Source: Nocardia brasiliensis IFM 10847 (lineage in GTDB: Bacteria > Actinomycetota > Actinomycetes > Mycobacteriales > Mycobacteriaceae). Taken from it: DNA of 64,000 nucleotides. The notes under the pieces were generated by a model. That model was not told the origin of the DNA. It did not search any database and worked only from the letters and a program-made list of their open reading frames with translations. The position numbers were made by a program, and so were the translations under genes. Position 1 is the stretch's first letter, and each line of letters starts with the position of its first letter. The stretch covers positions 4,027-68,026 of the forward strand of contig NZ_BAUA01000077.1 in the NCBI RefSeq assembly GCF_000710915.1, read 5' to 3'. This document shows, one piece after another, positions 41,200 to 50,909 of the stretch.

Positions 41200-44100
41200 T
41201 CACTGTTCCCGCGCCGCCGTCACGGGTACCGCCGTGCGTTCCAGATGGCGGGCCAGGATCGGCCCGATCACGGCGACGACATCGGAATTGGTGAGCTGAG
41301 CATGCGTCGCCGCCACCGGGTGCTCGATGAGATCGCCCGTGACGTAGGGCCGCCACATCTCGGCACCGAACAGCTCGGTCATCCCGCGGGTCGCCGAAAA
41401 GTACAGCAGGTCACCGTCGTACACACCGGGACGGTAGCCGTGCGCGAGCGCCACGCCGTCCACGTAACCGCGGTGCAGCCGCTCGAGCTGCAGCGCGGAC
41501 AGACCGGTGCCGAACGACGCACCCGCGCGCGCCAGTTCGGCGGCGGCCTGGTCGGCACTCAGCTCCGGGGCGGCATCGGCGTCCAGTGGTTCGTCACCGA
41601 GCAAGTGGGTCAACAGGTCTCGCATCCGCGGCACCGGCGGCGGCGCGGCACCCTCGGGCACGACGACGCTGTCCAGCATGGCCAGCGCGCCGACGGCGGC
41701 GCCGCGCGCCCGCAGCCGCACCGCGATCGCGTGCGCGATCTGCCCGCCGAGCGACCAACCCAGCAGGTGGTACGGCCCCTCGGGTTGGGCGCGAATCATC
41801 GTCTCGACATAGCTGTCGGCGAGTTCATCGATGGTGCCGATGGCCTCGGCCTGGCCGGTCAGCGTCGGCGCTTGCAGGCCGTACACCGGCCGGTCGGTGA
41901 TGTAGCGGGCCAGTCCGGCATAGCACCAGGCCAGCGGCACCGCGGAGTGCACGCAGAACAGCGGTGGCCGAGTGCCGTTGCCGCGCAGGGCGAGCAGCAC
42001 ACCGAGCGCGTCATCCGCGGTGTCCGCGCCGTCGTAGCCCGAGATGCGCGCCGCGAGTGCGCCGACCGTCGGCGTGGTGTACAGCCAGCGCACTGTGACC
42101 GGCACGCCGGTGGCGGCCGCCAGCTCGGCCGAAACCGCCACGCCCAGCAGGGAATTCCCGCCCAGTTCGAAGAAGTCGTCGACCAGGCCGACCCGTGACT
42201 GCCCGGTCGCCCGCTCGATCTGCGCGGCGACCAACCGCTCGGTGTCGGTCTCGGGCGCGACGTAGGGACGCGGCGCGGCCACCGGCGCCGGCAGCGCGCC
42301 GCGATCCAGTTTCCCGTTGCCCGACACCGGCAATCGGTCGAGTTCGACCAGCGCCGCGGGCACCAGCGCCGCGGGCAGGGTGCTGCGTAGTCGACGTGCG
42401 GTCGTCACCGGGTCGAACCGCGCGCCCGGCGCGGTCACCACGTAGGCGACCAGGCGCGCCTCGGATCGGCCCGCGTCGGCGACGGTCACCACGGCTTGCG
42501 CGATCTCGGGGCCCGCGAGCAGGGCCGATTCGATCTCGGCGGGCTCGATTCGCCGCCCGCGGACCTCCACCTGCCCGTCCGCACGGCCGAGGAATTCGAA
42601 GGCGCCGTCGGGGCTCGCACTCACCAGATCGCCGGTGCGATACAGCCGTCGGCCGATGCCGAACGGGTCGGCGACGAACCGCACCGCGGTACCCACCGGA
42701 TCGCGGAGATAACCGTCGGCGACCCCGATGCCGCCGAGATACAGCTCGCCCCGGGCGCCGGGCGGTACGCGGACCAGACGCGAATCGAACACCACCGCCA
42801 GCACTCCCGGCAGCGCCGCGCCGATCGACACCGGTTCGCCGGGACGCATCGCCTCGGTTTGCGTTGCCATGACGGTGGTTTCGGTGGGCCCGTACCCGTT
42901 GAACATGCGCACGTGCGGCGCCCATTCGCGGACCAGCTCCGGCGGGCACGCCTCACCGCCGACCACCACGGCGCGCAGCCTCGGTATCGCGGTCGGCGAC
43001 AAGGTCGCGAGCACCGCGGGCGTGGTGAGGAAGTGGGTGGCGCCGCTGTGCTCGAGCAGCCGGGCGAGCGCACCGCCCGCGACCACGGCCGGCGATGCCA
43101 CCACCAGCCGAGCGCCGGCCGCGAAACAGCTCAGCAGCTCGAGCAGGTGCGCGTCGAACGACGGCGCGTGCGCGTGCAGCACCACCGAATCCCGTTCTAC
43201 CCCATAGTGTCGGAGAATATAGTCGGTCAGCGAGCCGAGACCGCGGTGGGTGACCAGCACCCCTTTCGGCACTCCGGTGGTGCCCGAGGTGTAGATCAGA
43301 TAGGCGGGGTGGTCCGGCCGTAGCGAGCGCGGCCGCTCGGCGTCGTCGATCGGTGTGCCCGCCCGGCGCACCACCTGGGTCACCGCACGGACATCGTCGA
43401 GCAGGTGCCAATGGACGCTGCACCGGCCGACGGTCACGAGCTCCCCCGTATCGCAGGGCAGCAGCTTGCGTACCGAGGTGACCGTAAGCCCTTGGCGCGC
43501 GCCGGAATCCGCGATCACCGCGGCGATCCGCGCGGGCGGGTCCGCCGGGTCGACCGGGACGAAACAGGCGCCGGATCTGGCGACGGCCCACAGCGCGAGC
43601 ACCGACTCCAGCGAGCGCGGCACGGCCACGACGACGAACTCGCCGGGCCGCGCTCCGGCCGCCATCAACTGCCGGGCCCACCGGGCCGAGCGCTCGTCGA
43701 GTTCGCGATAGGTCATGGTGTGCGTGCCGTCCTGTACCGCGACGGCGTCGGGCACCGGCCCCGCGCGCAGCAGATCGGGCAGCACCCGGATCGGGCCCGT
43801 CGGCTCGACGACCGCCGGGGCCGGCAGTTCGAGGTCCAATGCCGGTGTAGGACAGTCGGTTTCGGCGGCCAGAAAACGCGCGAAGTAGTCCAGGAACATG
43901 CGGTGCTGCCAGGCCACCAGGTCGTACCGGTAGCGCGCCGGGTTGGCGTGGAAGTCGATGCTCACCGAGCGCTCGTCCGGACCGGCCTGGTAGCCGTTGA
44001 CGAGCAGGTCTTCCACCGGCCCGAGCGAGAGCAGCCGCGCCTGCCCGGTCAGCGCGCCGAGACTGAGCGGCTCGGTGAACCCGAGCACGTTGACCACCGG

Positions 44101-45387
44101 ACCGAAGCCACCGCGTTCGACGTGCTGCTGCCCGCGATCGCGCTGCATGTCCTCGTAGCGATACCGCTGATGCCGCAGCGCGCCGATCACGCGGGCGCGC
44201 ACCTGCGCGATCACCGCGCCGACCGTCGCGGTGTCCAGGCCGGACAACCGCAGTGGCACCACGTTCGACATCGACCCCGCGGACCGGCGCAGCGCCGCGG
44301 TCGGGCGCGCGGTGACCGGCAGCGTGAGCGTGACCTCGTCGCGCCCGGTCATCCGCGCCAGATAACAGGCGAACGCCGCGACCGCGAGTTCCGGGAAGGT
44401 GGCGCCGTGGGTGGCGCGCGCGGCGGCGAGCAGTTCGGCCGTCGCGGCATCCAGCGTCGCGCTCACCCGGTGTGGCCGCGGCTCGGGCGCGGCGGGACGA
44501 CCGGCCAGGCCGACCGGTTCGGTGAGCGCGCGCAGTTGCTCGCGCCAATACTCCCGGTCCGATTCGGCGCGCGCCGAATCCTGGTATCTGCGTTCATCTT
44601 CCAGCAACTCCGGCACGGTGAGCGCCCGCGCGGCAGCGGATTGGGGAACCTTCGACGACGTCAGCGAACTACTCACCGCCGCAACGTTTTCCATCGTCAT
44701 ACTGGCGTAGGAGCCGGTGCGCGGCGCACTGTCGGAAACAGCCCGCGCCGACCGGCGCAGCACCCGGGTGGTCGAGCGGCGGCGACCGGCATCGGCGGGC
44801 CCACCGGTATCGGTCGCGCAGTCGCTCACGGCGTCGAGCCGATGCGCCGCAACGACTTCCGCACGGTAGAGCTCACCGGTGCGCCGCAGCACCGCCGCCG
44901 CGCCCACCCCGTCCAGCACGATGTGATGGCTGCGCAGGTACAGCAGGTGATGGCCCGGCCCCACCTGGAACACCGTCGCGACGGTGAGCTGATCGGTGAG
45001 CGGGTCGAGCGGTGCGGTGTAGTCACGCTCCATCAGTTCCAGGGCCGCGGCCATCGGGTCGGCCTGGTCGGTCAGCCGCACCCGGCGGATCGGCAGCTCC
45101 GCCGCGGCGGGCACGTACTGGCGCGGATATCCGTCGACCATCCGGAAGCGCAGGTGCGGCGACTGCAGTTCGTGGGCCGCGCGCCGGGCGCAGCGCGACA
45201 TCAGGCCGATCTCGAGCGGACCCGACAGGTCCAGGTACATCGCGACCGTGATCGGCACCCCCGGATGCAACTGCTGGGCCACCCACCAGCGCAGCTGCGC
45301 CGTCGACAGCGGGTACATCGGCTGCGCCGTGGCGTCGGCTCCGGTCAACACGCCTCCCTGCGATTCGGAAAGCCACCGCTGAATCAT
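41200..45387 (-). CDS. single-module nonribosomal peptide synthetase (C-A-PCP-TE)
   Basis: A 1395-residue enzyme. Condensation domain with HHIVLDG (154-160); adenylation domain with YTSGTTGVPKG (699-709), NGYGPTET (830-837), YRTGDL and NGKLDRG (1024-1030); carrier protein with phosphopantetheine Ser1079 (FFELGGNSLL); thioesterase with GWSLGG (Ser1212). My manual reading of the specificity code is DALLVGGVMK, suggesting a hydrophobic residue, but this was not computed by tool. The C domain comes first with no upstream module here, and a Ser/Arg-rich insert (~190-255) interrupts it. No PPTase or MbtH-like gene is in the window. It is followed by the unknown DUF6875-like gene. Confidence 0.92.
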   Translation of the reverse strand: MIQRWLSESQGGVLTGADATAQPMYPLSTAQLRWWVAQQLHPGVPITVAMYLDLSGPLEIGLMSRCARRAAHELQSPHLRFRMVDGYPRQYVPAAAELPIRRVRLTDQADPMAAALELMERDYTAPLDPLTDQLTVATVFQVGPGHHLLYLRSHHIVLDGVGAAAVLRRTGELYRAEVVAAHRLDAVSDCATDTGGPADAGRRRSTTRVLRRSARAVSDSAPRTGSYASMTMENVAAVSSSLTSSKVPQSAAARALTVPELLEDERRYQDSARAESDREYWREQLRALTEPVGLAGRPAAPEPRPHRVSATLDAATAELLAAARATHGATFPELAVAAFACYLARMTGRDEVTLTLPVTARPTAALRRSAGSMSNVVPLRLSGLDTATVGAVIAQVRARVIGALRHQRYRYEDMQRDRGQQHVERGGFGPVVNVLGFTEPLSLGALTGQARLLSLGPVEDLLVNGYQAGPDERSVSIDFHANPARYRYDLVAWQHRMFLDYFARFLAAETDCPTPALDLELPAPAVVEPTGPIRVLPDLLRAGPVPDAVAVQDGTHTMTYRELDERSARWARQLMAAGARPGEFVVVAVPRSLESVLALWAVARSGACFVPVDPADPPARIAAVIADSGARQGLTVTSVRKLLPCDTGELVTVGRCSVHWHLLDDVRAVTQVVRRAGTPIDDAERPRSLRPDHPAYLIYTSGTTGVPKGVLVTHRGLGSLTDYILRHYGVERDSVVLHAHAPSFDAHLLELLSCFAAGARLVVASPAVVAGGALARLLEHSGATHFLTTPAVLATLSPTAIPRLRAVVVGGEACPPELVREWAPHVRMFNGYGPTETTVMATQTEAMRPGEPVSIGAALPGVLAVVFDSRLVRVPPGARGELYLGGIGVADGYLRDPVGTAVRFVADPFGIGRRLYRTGDLVSASPDGAFEFLGRADGQVEVRGRRIEPAEIESALLAGPEIAQAVVTVADAGRSEARLVAYVVTAPGARFDPVTTARRLRSTLPAALVPAALVELDRLPVSGNGKLDRGALPAPVAAPRPYVAPETDTERLVAAQIERATGQSRVGLVDDFFELGGNSLLGVAVSAELAAATGVPVTVRWLYTTPTVGALAARISGYDGADTADDALGVLLALRGNGTRPPLFCVHSAVPLAWCYAGLARYITDRPVYGLQAPTLTGQAEAIGTIDELADSYVETMIRAQPEGPYHLLGWSLGGQIAHAIAVRLRARGAAVGALAMLDSVVVPEGAAPPPVPRMRDLLTHLLGDEPLDADAAPELSADQAAAELARAGASFGTGLSALQLERLHRGYVDGVALAHGYRPGVYDGDLLYFSATRGMTELFGAEMWRPYVTGDLIEHPVAATHAQLTNSDVVAVIGPILARHLERTAVPVTAAREQ

Positions 45388-45579
45388 CCAGGGGCAAACT
45401 TACGGCATCCAGGCGTGAACCCTCCGTAATTTCAGCACAATCGGCGCGTAGCACAGACGACTACCTGCTCAGATGGGTGGTGATCCCACCGATCGGCTCC
45501 CTATCGGCGCCCGAGACCGAACGACGGACGAGCACACCCGGCGCTATACGAAGTCGCGGGTCGAAGACACCGAGGCCGG

Positions 45580-46383
45580 TCAGCGCACGCGCGCCCGCAC
45601 CAGCTCCCGCGCGGCGGCGCGATACCGGTCGGCGATGAGCCGGACCACGGCGGGATGGACCCCGATGGGTTCGGCCACGCCGTCGGCCCCGGCGTCGTGC
45701 AGACGCTCGTGGAACAGACCGTGCGCCAACAGATAGGACGCGACGAAAACTCGCTCGGCACCGGACTCACGCAGCGCGGCAACGACATCCGCGACGCGTG
45801 GCGCACCGGTGGCGATATAGCCGAGGCGGACCGGCGTGTCCAGCCGTTCGGCCAGCATCGCGGCGGCGCGGCGAACATCTTGGCGCGCACGGGGATCCGA
45901 GGAACCCGCGGCGGCGAACACGACCGCGTCCCCGGGCCGCCACCCCGCGGCGCGCAGCCGCATGGTCATGATCCGGGCCAGCGCCGGGTCCGGGCCCATG
46001 GCCGGGGTGATCGCCACCGCGCCGTGACCGCTGTCGGCCACCTCCCGCGGCACATCCTGATAGACGTGGTACCCGGAGGCGAGGAAGGCCGGAACGACCA
46101 CGGCGGGAACGGATTCACCCGCCGTGCCGGTCAGGTCGCGCAGCACCTCGGCCGGTGACGGGCCGAGCACGTCGACGAAGGAGGTCCGCAGAACGGGCAC
46201 GGCTGCCTGCTGCGGTCCGGGAACGAGGGGAAGGGGTTCCCGGGCCGCAGCGGCATCGGCGTCGCGCCCCGAAACCGCGACGCCGAGCTCGTTGCCGACC
46301 GCCTCGGCCAGCGCGGCGATCATCTCGACGCCGCGCGCGCTTCTGGTGCCGTGCGCGACGAGCACCAGCGCGGGGGCGCTCAC
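45580..46383 (-). CDS. sirohydrochlorin chelatase family protein (CbiX/SirB)
   Basis: A 267-residue two-domain protein. The N-terminal half begins PALVLVAHGTRSARGVEMIAALAEAV with the catalytic histidine; the second half has VVVPAFLASGYHVYQDVPRE and later SYLLAHGLFHERL. These are CbiX/SirB chelatase signatures. It inserts iron (or cobalt) into sirohydrochlorin, and here presumably makes sirohaem for NirB. GTG 46383 overlaps the stop of the HemD-like gene by 4 nt (GTGA), so it belongs to the nirBD operon. Confidence 0.87.
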   Translation of the reverse strand: MSAPALVLVAHGTRSARGVEMIAALAEAVGNELGVAVSGRDADAAAAREPLPLVPGPQQAAVPVLRTSFVDVLGPSPAEVLRDLTGTAGESVPAVVVPAFLASGYHVYQDVPREVADSGHGAVAITPAMGPDPALARIMTMRLRAAGWRPGDAVVFAAAGSSDPRARQDVRRAAAMLAERLDTPVRLGYIATGAPRVADVVAALRESGAERVFVASYLLAHGLFHERLHDAGADGVAEPIGVHPAVVRLIADRYRAAARELVRARVR

Positions 46384-47609
46384 CACGCCCCCATGGTCTG
46401 GGCATGCCGCAGCGGGGTGCTGAAACCGGGCATCTGCGGGCCGCCGAATTCGGACCGCGGATTGTTGTCGACGCATTCGGCCGCGTCCATGGCCAGCCGG
46501 TAGCCGCGCTTGACCACGGTCTGGATCGCCTTCGGCGCACCGAGTCCGGCGCGCAGCCGGGCGATCGCGGTTTCCACCGCGTGCGTGTCGCCGCCGCCGC
46601 CGGGCAGCGCCGCGAGCAGGTGCTCCCGGGAGACCACCCGGCCGGGCTGCCTGGCCAGCGACCGCATCAGCGCCATCGGCGCGGGCGCCAGCTGGCGTAC
46701 CTCACCGTCGACCACGACGCAGCCGCCGCGCACGCTCAGCGTGTGGCCCGCGGCGTAGATCCGGTTGGCCCGGCGCGGCAGTTCCTCGGCGACGTGCCGG
46801 GCGAGCGCACCGAGGCGGGCCCGCCCCGGCATCGAGGTCGGCACGCCGAGCTCCTCCAGCGGCGCCGCGGTGATCGGCCCGACGCACGCGGCCAGCACCC
46901 GGCCGCGCAGGGCGTGCAACACTGCTTCGAGCAGCCCGGTTTCCTTGGCGCGCATCAACATCGACGCGACGGCGGGCGCGCTGGTGAACGTGACGCAGTC
47001 CAGGCTGGAGGTGACGATGGCCTCGATCATCAGGTCCATCGGCTGCTGATCCTGCGGCGGCTCCCAGCGATACACTGGCACCGGCACGACATCCGCACCG
47101 GCGCAACGCAATACCTCACAGAAGTCGGGCACCGGCTCCCACTCGGTGGTGGCGCCGTGCAACTGCACCGCGATCCGCACCCCGTCCACGCCCTCGGCGA
47201 GCAGATGATCGAGCACCTCGGCCGAGGACTCGGACGCGGGCGACCACTCCTCGCGCAGTTCGGCCGCGCGGATGGCGCCCTTGGCCTTCGGGCCGCGCGC
47301 CAGCACCCGGGTGGACCCGAGCGTGGTCCGCAGTTGCTCCGCGATGCCCCAGCCCTCGGCCGCCTCCATCCAGCCACGAAAGCCGATGCCGGTGGTGGCC
47401 ACCACGATCTGCGGGGGATCGACGACCAGTTGGCGGGTTACTCGCTCCAGTTCGTCGTCGTCGGCGAGCGGAATGATCCGAATGGCGGGTGCGAACACCA
47501 CGCCCGCGCCCCGGCGGACCAGCAGGGTGGCGAACTCGTCGGCGCGTCGCGCCGCCGTGATGCCGATGGTGAATCCCGCGAGACAGGCGCTCGCGTCGGG
47601 AGTATTCAT
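46380..47609 (-). CDS. uroporphyrinogen-III synthase domain fused to winged-helix DNA-binding domain
   Basis: A 409-residue protein. Residues ~1-265 are a HemD-like two-lobe fold (FTIGITAARRADEFATLLVRRG, VATTGIGFRGW, CVTFTSAPAVASM, VGPITAAPLEELGV). Residues ~290-390 are an OmpR/PhoB-type winged helix (LMRSLARQPGRVVSREHLLAAL, VETAIARLRAGLG, QTVVKRGYRLA). Such fusions occur in Actinobacteria beside nitrite reductase genes (Rv0260c type) and are regulators, possibly sensing tetrapyrrole. Start ATG 47609 is 5 nt after the nirD stop. Confidence 0.87.
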   Translation of the reverse strand: MNTPDASACLAGFTIGITAARRADEFATLLVRRGAGVVFAPAIRIIPLADDDELERVTRQLVVDPPQIVVATTGIGFRGWMEAAEGWGIAEQLRTTLGSTRVLARGPKAKGAIRAAELREEWSPASESSAEVLDHLLAEGVDGVRIAVQLHGATTEWEPVPDFCEVLRCAGADVVPVPVYRWEPPQDQQPMDLMIEAIVTSSLDCVTFTSAPAVASMLMRAKETGLLEAVLHALRGRVLAACVGPITAAPLEELGVPTSMPGRARLGALARHVAEELPRRANRIYAAGHTLSVRGGCVVVDGEVRQLAPAPMALMRSLARQPGRVVSREHLLAALPGGGGDTHAVETAIARLRAGLGAPKAIQTVVKRGYRLAMDAAECVDNNPRSEFGGPQMPGFSTPLRHAQTMGAW

Positions 47610-47613
47610 GAGT

Positions 47614-48015
47614 TCATCCGTCCGAGGAAGCGAGCCCGGCAACCACCGGCTCGTTGGAAATCGACACGATGCCGTCGGTCACGCTCACCGCGTATACCGG
47701 CAGCATTGCCGATTCGTCGTCCAGGCAGCGCCCGTCGACCAGTGAGAAGGCCTGCTTGAGCAAGGGCGACGCGACGACGGGCACGCCGCCGCGGTCGCCG
47801 ACGATCCCGCGCGACATGACCGCCGCGCGTCCGAACGGATCAATGTTGCCGACGGCGTAGAGAATGCCGTCGCTCATCAGGAACAAGGCGGCCTGTCGGC
47901 CACCTTTCAGCAACACCGCGACGCCGCGGCCGGGAATCAGGTAGTCGAGCCGGCACGCTTGGGTCCAGCCGGTGGCGGTAGCAGCGGCAATGCCGGGGGC
48001 ATCGATCACGGTCAT
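47614..48015 (-). CDS. nirD: nitrite reductase (NADH) small subunit
   Basis: A 133-residue Rieske-fold protein. It follows the NirD pattern: VLLKGGRQAALFLMSDGILYAVGNIDPFGRAAVMSRGIVGDRGGVPVVASPLLKQAFSL, without the Cys/His pairs of true Rieske proteins. It supports NirB in the NADH-dependent six-electron reduction of nitrite to ammonia. The start is the second ATG (48015), because GGAGG directly abuts the first ATG and lies 9 nt from the second. 65 nt downstream of nirB. Confidence 0.93.
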   Translation of the reverse strand: MTVIDAPGIAAATATGWTQACRLDYLIPGRGVAVLLKGGRQAALFLMSDGILYAVGNIDPFGRAAVMSRGIVGDRGGVPVVASPLLKQAFSLVDGRCLDDESAMLPVYAVSVTDGIVSISNEPVVAGLASSDG

Positions 48016-48079
48016 CGGTGTCATCCTCCAAACGCCTTACTCATTGGTACCGGCGTCCTGTTTCTATGGGGTTAAGCCG

Positions 48080-50626
48080 TCATTTCCCGCGGGTAGCGAC
48101 CGGAATATCCGGCATACCGAGTAACACCGGCACCTTCCGTTCGCCGCTGTCGTCGAAGGAGATGGTCGGATCGGCCTCGTCCGGGGCGTTCACGAAGGAG
48201 ACGAACCGGGAGAGCTTTTCTTCGTCCTCGAGCACTGCGGCCCATTCGTCGCGGTAGCCATCGATGTGCTGGGCCATGGCCGCCTCCAGCTCGTCGGCGA
48301 TGCCGAGGCTGTCCTCGCAGACCACCTGCTTGACGTAATCGATACCGCCCTCGAGCGCCTCCTGCCACGGCGCGGTGCGCTGCAACCGGTCCGCGGTGCG
48401 GACGTAGAACATCAGGTACCGGTCGATGTACTTGATCAGCGTCTCGTCGTCGAGCTCACCGGCCAGCAGCACCGCGTGCTTGGGCGAGAGACCGCCGTTG
48501 CCGCCGACATAGAGGTTCCAGCCGTTCTCGGTGGCGATCACGCCGACGTCCTTGCCGCGCGCTTCGGCGCACTCGCGAGCGCAGCCGGAGACACCCAGCT
48601 TCAGCTTGTGCGGAGAACGCAGTCCGCGATACCGCTTTTCGAGCAGTACCGCCATGCCGACCGAGTCCTGCTGACCGTAGCGGCACCAGGTGGAGCCGAC
48701 GCAGCTCTTCACCGTGCGCAGCGACTTGCCGTAGGCGTGCCCGGATTCCATGCCGACATCGACCAACCGCTGCCAGATCAACGGCAGCTGTTCGACGCGC
48801 GCGCCGAACAGGTCGATCCGCTGACCGCCGGTGACCTTGACGTACAGGTCGAAATCCTTGGCGATCTGGCCGATGGTGATGAGCTGATCGGCCGTCACCT
48901 CGCCGCCCGGCATCCGCGGCACCACCGAGTAGGTGCCGTTCTTCTGCAGGTTGGCCAGGAAGTGGTCGTTGGTGTCCTGCAGACCCGCCTGCTCGCCGTC
49001 CAGGATGTGCTCGCTCGAGGTCGAGGCGAGGATGGAGGCGACCGTCGGCTTGCAGATATCGCAGCCGGATCCCTTGCCGTACTTGGTGATCAGCCCCGAG
49101 AACGTGCGGATGCCGGTGACCTGGACGATCTGGAACAACTCGGAACGGGACTGCTCGAAGTGCTCGCACAGCGCCTTGGACATCTCCACGCCGGACTGCT
49201 CGAGCAGCTTCTTGATCATGGGAACGCAACCGCCGCAAGATGTTCCGGCGGAGGTGCACTTCTTCACCCCGGCGATATCGCAAACGCCCTCGGCGATCGC
49301 GCCGCAGATATCGCCCTTGGACACGTTGTTGCAGGAGCAGATCTGGGCGTCGTCGGGCAGCGCATCGGCGCTCAGTTCCGCGCCCGCGGGCGAGATCAGC
49401 GCGGCGGGTTCGGCCGGCAGCGGACGCCCCACCAGCGGACGCAGCGAGGCGTACGCCGTCGCGTCGCCGACCAGGATGCCGCCGAGCAGGATCTGCGCGT
49501 CGTCGGACACGACGAGCTTGGCGTAGGTGCCCTTCGCGGCGTCGTGCAGCACGACCGACAGCGCGCCCGCGGTGGCGCCGTGCGCGTCACCGAAGCTGGC
49601 CACGTCGACCCCGAGCAGCTTCAGCTTGGTCGACATGTCCGCGCCGGGGAATTCGCCCGCGCCGCCGAGCAGGCGGTCCGCCACGATCTCGGCGGTGGTG
49701 TAGCCGGGCGCGACCAAGCCGTAGCAGGTGCCCTCGACGGCGGCGCATTCGCCGACGGCCCAGATATTCGGATCGGAGGTCTGCAGGCCGAGGTCGGTAA
49801 TGACGCCGCCGCGGGGGCCGACCGCCAGGCCGCTGTCGCGGGCGATCTGATCCCGCGGGCGCACACCCGCCGAGAACACGACCAGCGCGGCCTCGATCAC
49901 CGACTCGTCGGACAGCGCGACCCGCACGCCCGTGTCGGCGGCCTCGATCGAGGACGTGCCGACACCGGTGTGCACGGCCAGGCCGAGATCGGTGACCAGG
50001 CGCTCCAGGATCGCGCCGCCGCCCTCGTCGACCTGTGCGGGCATCAGCCGGTCGTTGTACTCGATCACGTGCGGTGTCAGGCCGAGCAGCCGCAGCGCGT
50101 TCGCGGCCTCGAGGCCGAGCAGTCCGCCGCCGACCACCACGCCCACCGCGCCGGGCCCGGCGGCCTCGGCGGCGGCCCGGATGCCGTCCAGGTCGTCGAG
50201 GGTGCGGTAGACGAAGCACTCGGGCAGATCGTGCCCGGGGACCGGCGGCACGAACGGGTACGAGCCGGTGGCGAGCACCAGTGCGTCGTAGGAGAGGGTC
50301 TCCCCCGTCGACGTGGTCACCTTGCGGGCGTCGCGGTCGATGCGCTCGGCGCGCTCGCCGAGACGCAGCTCCACCAGCGCGTCGCCGGCATACTCGTTGC
50401 CGGGCAGCGCCAGCTCCGCCGCGTCCCACCTGCCGACGTACGAGGACAGGCCGACTCGGTCGTAGGCGGGCAGCCGCTCCTCGCTCAGCACCACGACCTG
50501 CCACTGCCCCGCCTCGTCCCGCGCACGCAACGCCTCGACGAACCGGTGCCCGACCATGCCGTGGCCGACGACGACGGCGGTCTTGCGTGCGGACGGTTCG
50601 AGTGGGTGATTCATCGGGGTGCTCAA
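48080..50626 (-). CDS. nirB: nitrite reductase (NADH) large subunit
   Basis: About 848 residues. FAD-binding motif VVVGHGMVGHRFVEAL, second GVVVGGGLLGLEA for NADH, a BFD-like [2Fe-2S] segment (CSCNNVSKGDICGAI...CGGC), and the sirohaem/[4Fe-4S] reductase domain with CVGSTWCRYG and LGVSGCARECAEARGKDVGV. It reduces nitrite to ammonia for assimilation. The TTG at 50626 is chosen because GGAGG lies six nt upstream; ATG 50614 is the obvious alternative and only four codons shorter. First gene of nirB-nirD-hemD-like-cbiX. Confidence 0.94.
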   Translation of the reverse strand: MSTPMNHPLEPSARKTAVVVGHGMVGHRFVEALRARDEAGQWQVVVLSEERLPAYDRVGLSSYVGRWDAAELALPGNEYAGDALVELRLGERAERIDRDARKVTTSTGETLSYDALVLATGSYPFVPPVPGHDLPECFVYRTLDDLDGIRAAAEAAGPGAVGVVVGGGLLGLEAANALRLLGLTPHVIEYNDRLMPAQVDEGGGAILERLVTDLGLAVHTGVGTSSIEAADTGVRVALSDESVIEAALVVFSAGVRPRDQIARDSGLAVGPRGGVITDLGLQTSDPNIWAVGECAAVEGTCYGLVAPGYTTAEIVADRLLGGAGEFPGADMSTKLKLLGVDVASFGDAHGATAGALSVVLHDAAKGTYAKLVVSDDAQILLGGILVGDATAYASLRPLVGRPLPAEPAALISPAGAELSADALPDDAQICSCNNVSKGDICGAIAEGVCDIAGVKKCTSAGTSCGGCVPMIKKLLEQSGVEMSKALCEHFEQSRSELFQIVQVTGIRTFSGLITKYGKGSGCDICKPTVASILASTSSEHILDGEQAGLQDTNDHFLANLQKNGTYSVVPRMPGGEVTADQLITIGQIAKDFDLYVKVTGGQRIDLFGARVEQLPLIWQRLVDVGMESGHAYGKSLRTVKSCVGSTWCRYGQQDSVGMAVLLEKRYRGLRSPHKLKLGVSGCARECAEARGKDVGVIATENGWNLYVGGNGGLSPKHAVLLAGELDDETLIKYIDRYLMFYVRTADRLQRTAPWQEALEGGIDYVKQVVCEDSLGIADELEAAMAQHIDGYRDEWAAVLEDEEKLSRFVSFVNAPDEADPTISFDDSGERKVPVLLGMPDIPVATRGK

Positions 50627-50753
50627 GAAGGGCCTCCAAAGATCCGGTTGGCCCAACGGTAGGAAACGGGTATTGCCGCAATGCTGCGCGAAATGACCGG
50701 CGCATCAACGGTTGCTCACGGTTATCCGAATCCGGGCGTGAGCTCGCCCGCAA

Positions 50754-50769
50754 GTTACGCCCATGTGAC
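50754..50769 (-). promoter_or_regulatory. possible GlnR-type binding half-site pair upstream of nirB
   Basis: On the minus strand GTCAC, six bases, GTAAC (50769-50754) fits one a/b pair of the actinobacterial GlnR consensus gTnAC-n6-GnAAC, ~130 nt upstream of nirB. GlnR activates nitrite reductase genes in related bacteria. Only one pair is clear. Confidence 0.35.
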
Positions 50770-50860
50770 AGCGCGGTTTCCGGAGATCACCGAGACCCCA
50801 CCACGGCCCCGTCCCCGGAGGAGAGTCGCCTTCCGAGCATCCCCTGCCCCACTACGCGCC

Positions 50861-50896
50861 GCAACCCGGCCGACAACAACTTGTCAGCCGGGTTGC
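50861..50896. terminator. inverted repeat after the CynX-like transporter gene
   Basis: GCAACCCGGC (50861-50870) pairs with GCCGGGTTGC (50887-50896); an inner GACAA/TTGTC extends the stem around a short loop. It lies 13 nt after the transporter stop codon on the minus strand, without a T-run. Confidence 0.65.
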
Positions 50897-50909
50897 GGTC
50901 TGCGCGGGA

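Noticed and set aside
43405..45429. 674-codon plus-strand frame opposite the NRPS
   Set aside because: Arg/His/Gly-rich shadow of the NRPS coding strand; no motif.
45388..45579. Possible RNA gene or riboswitch upstream of the NRPS
   Set aside because: No convincing stem structure or conserved motif was seen in the 192 bases.
48266..50662. 798-codon plus-strand frame opposite nirB
   Set aside because: Shadow of nirB caused by codon bias; no domain.
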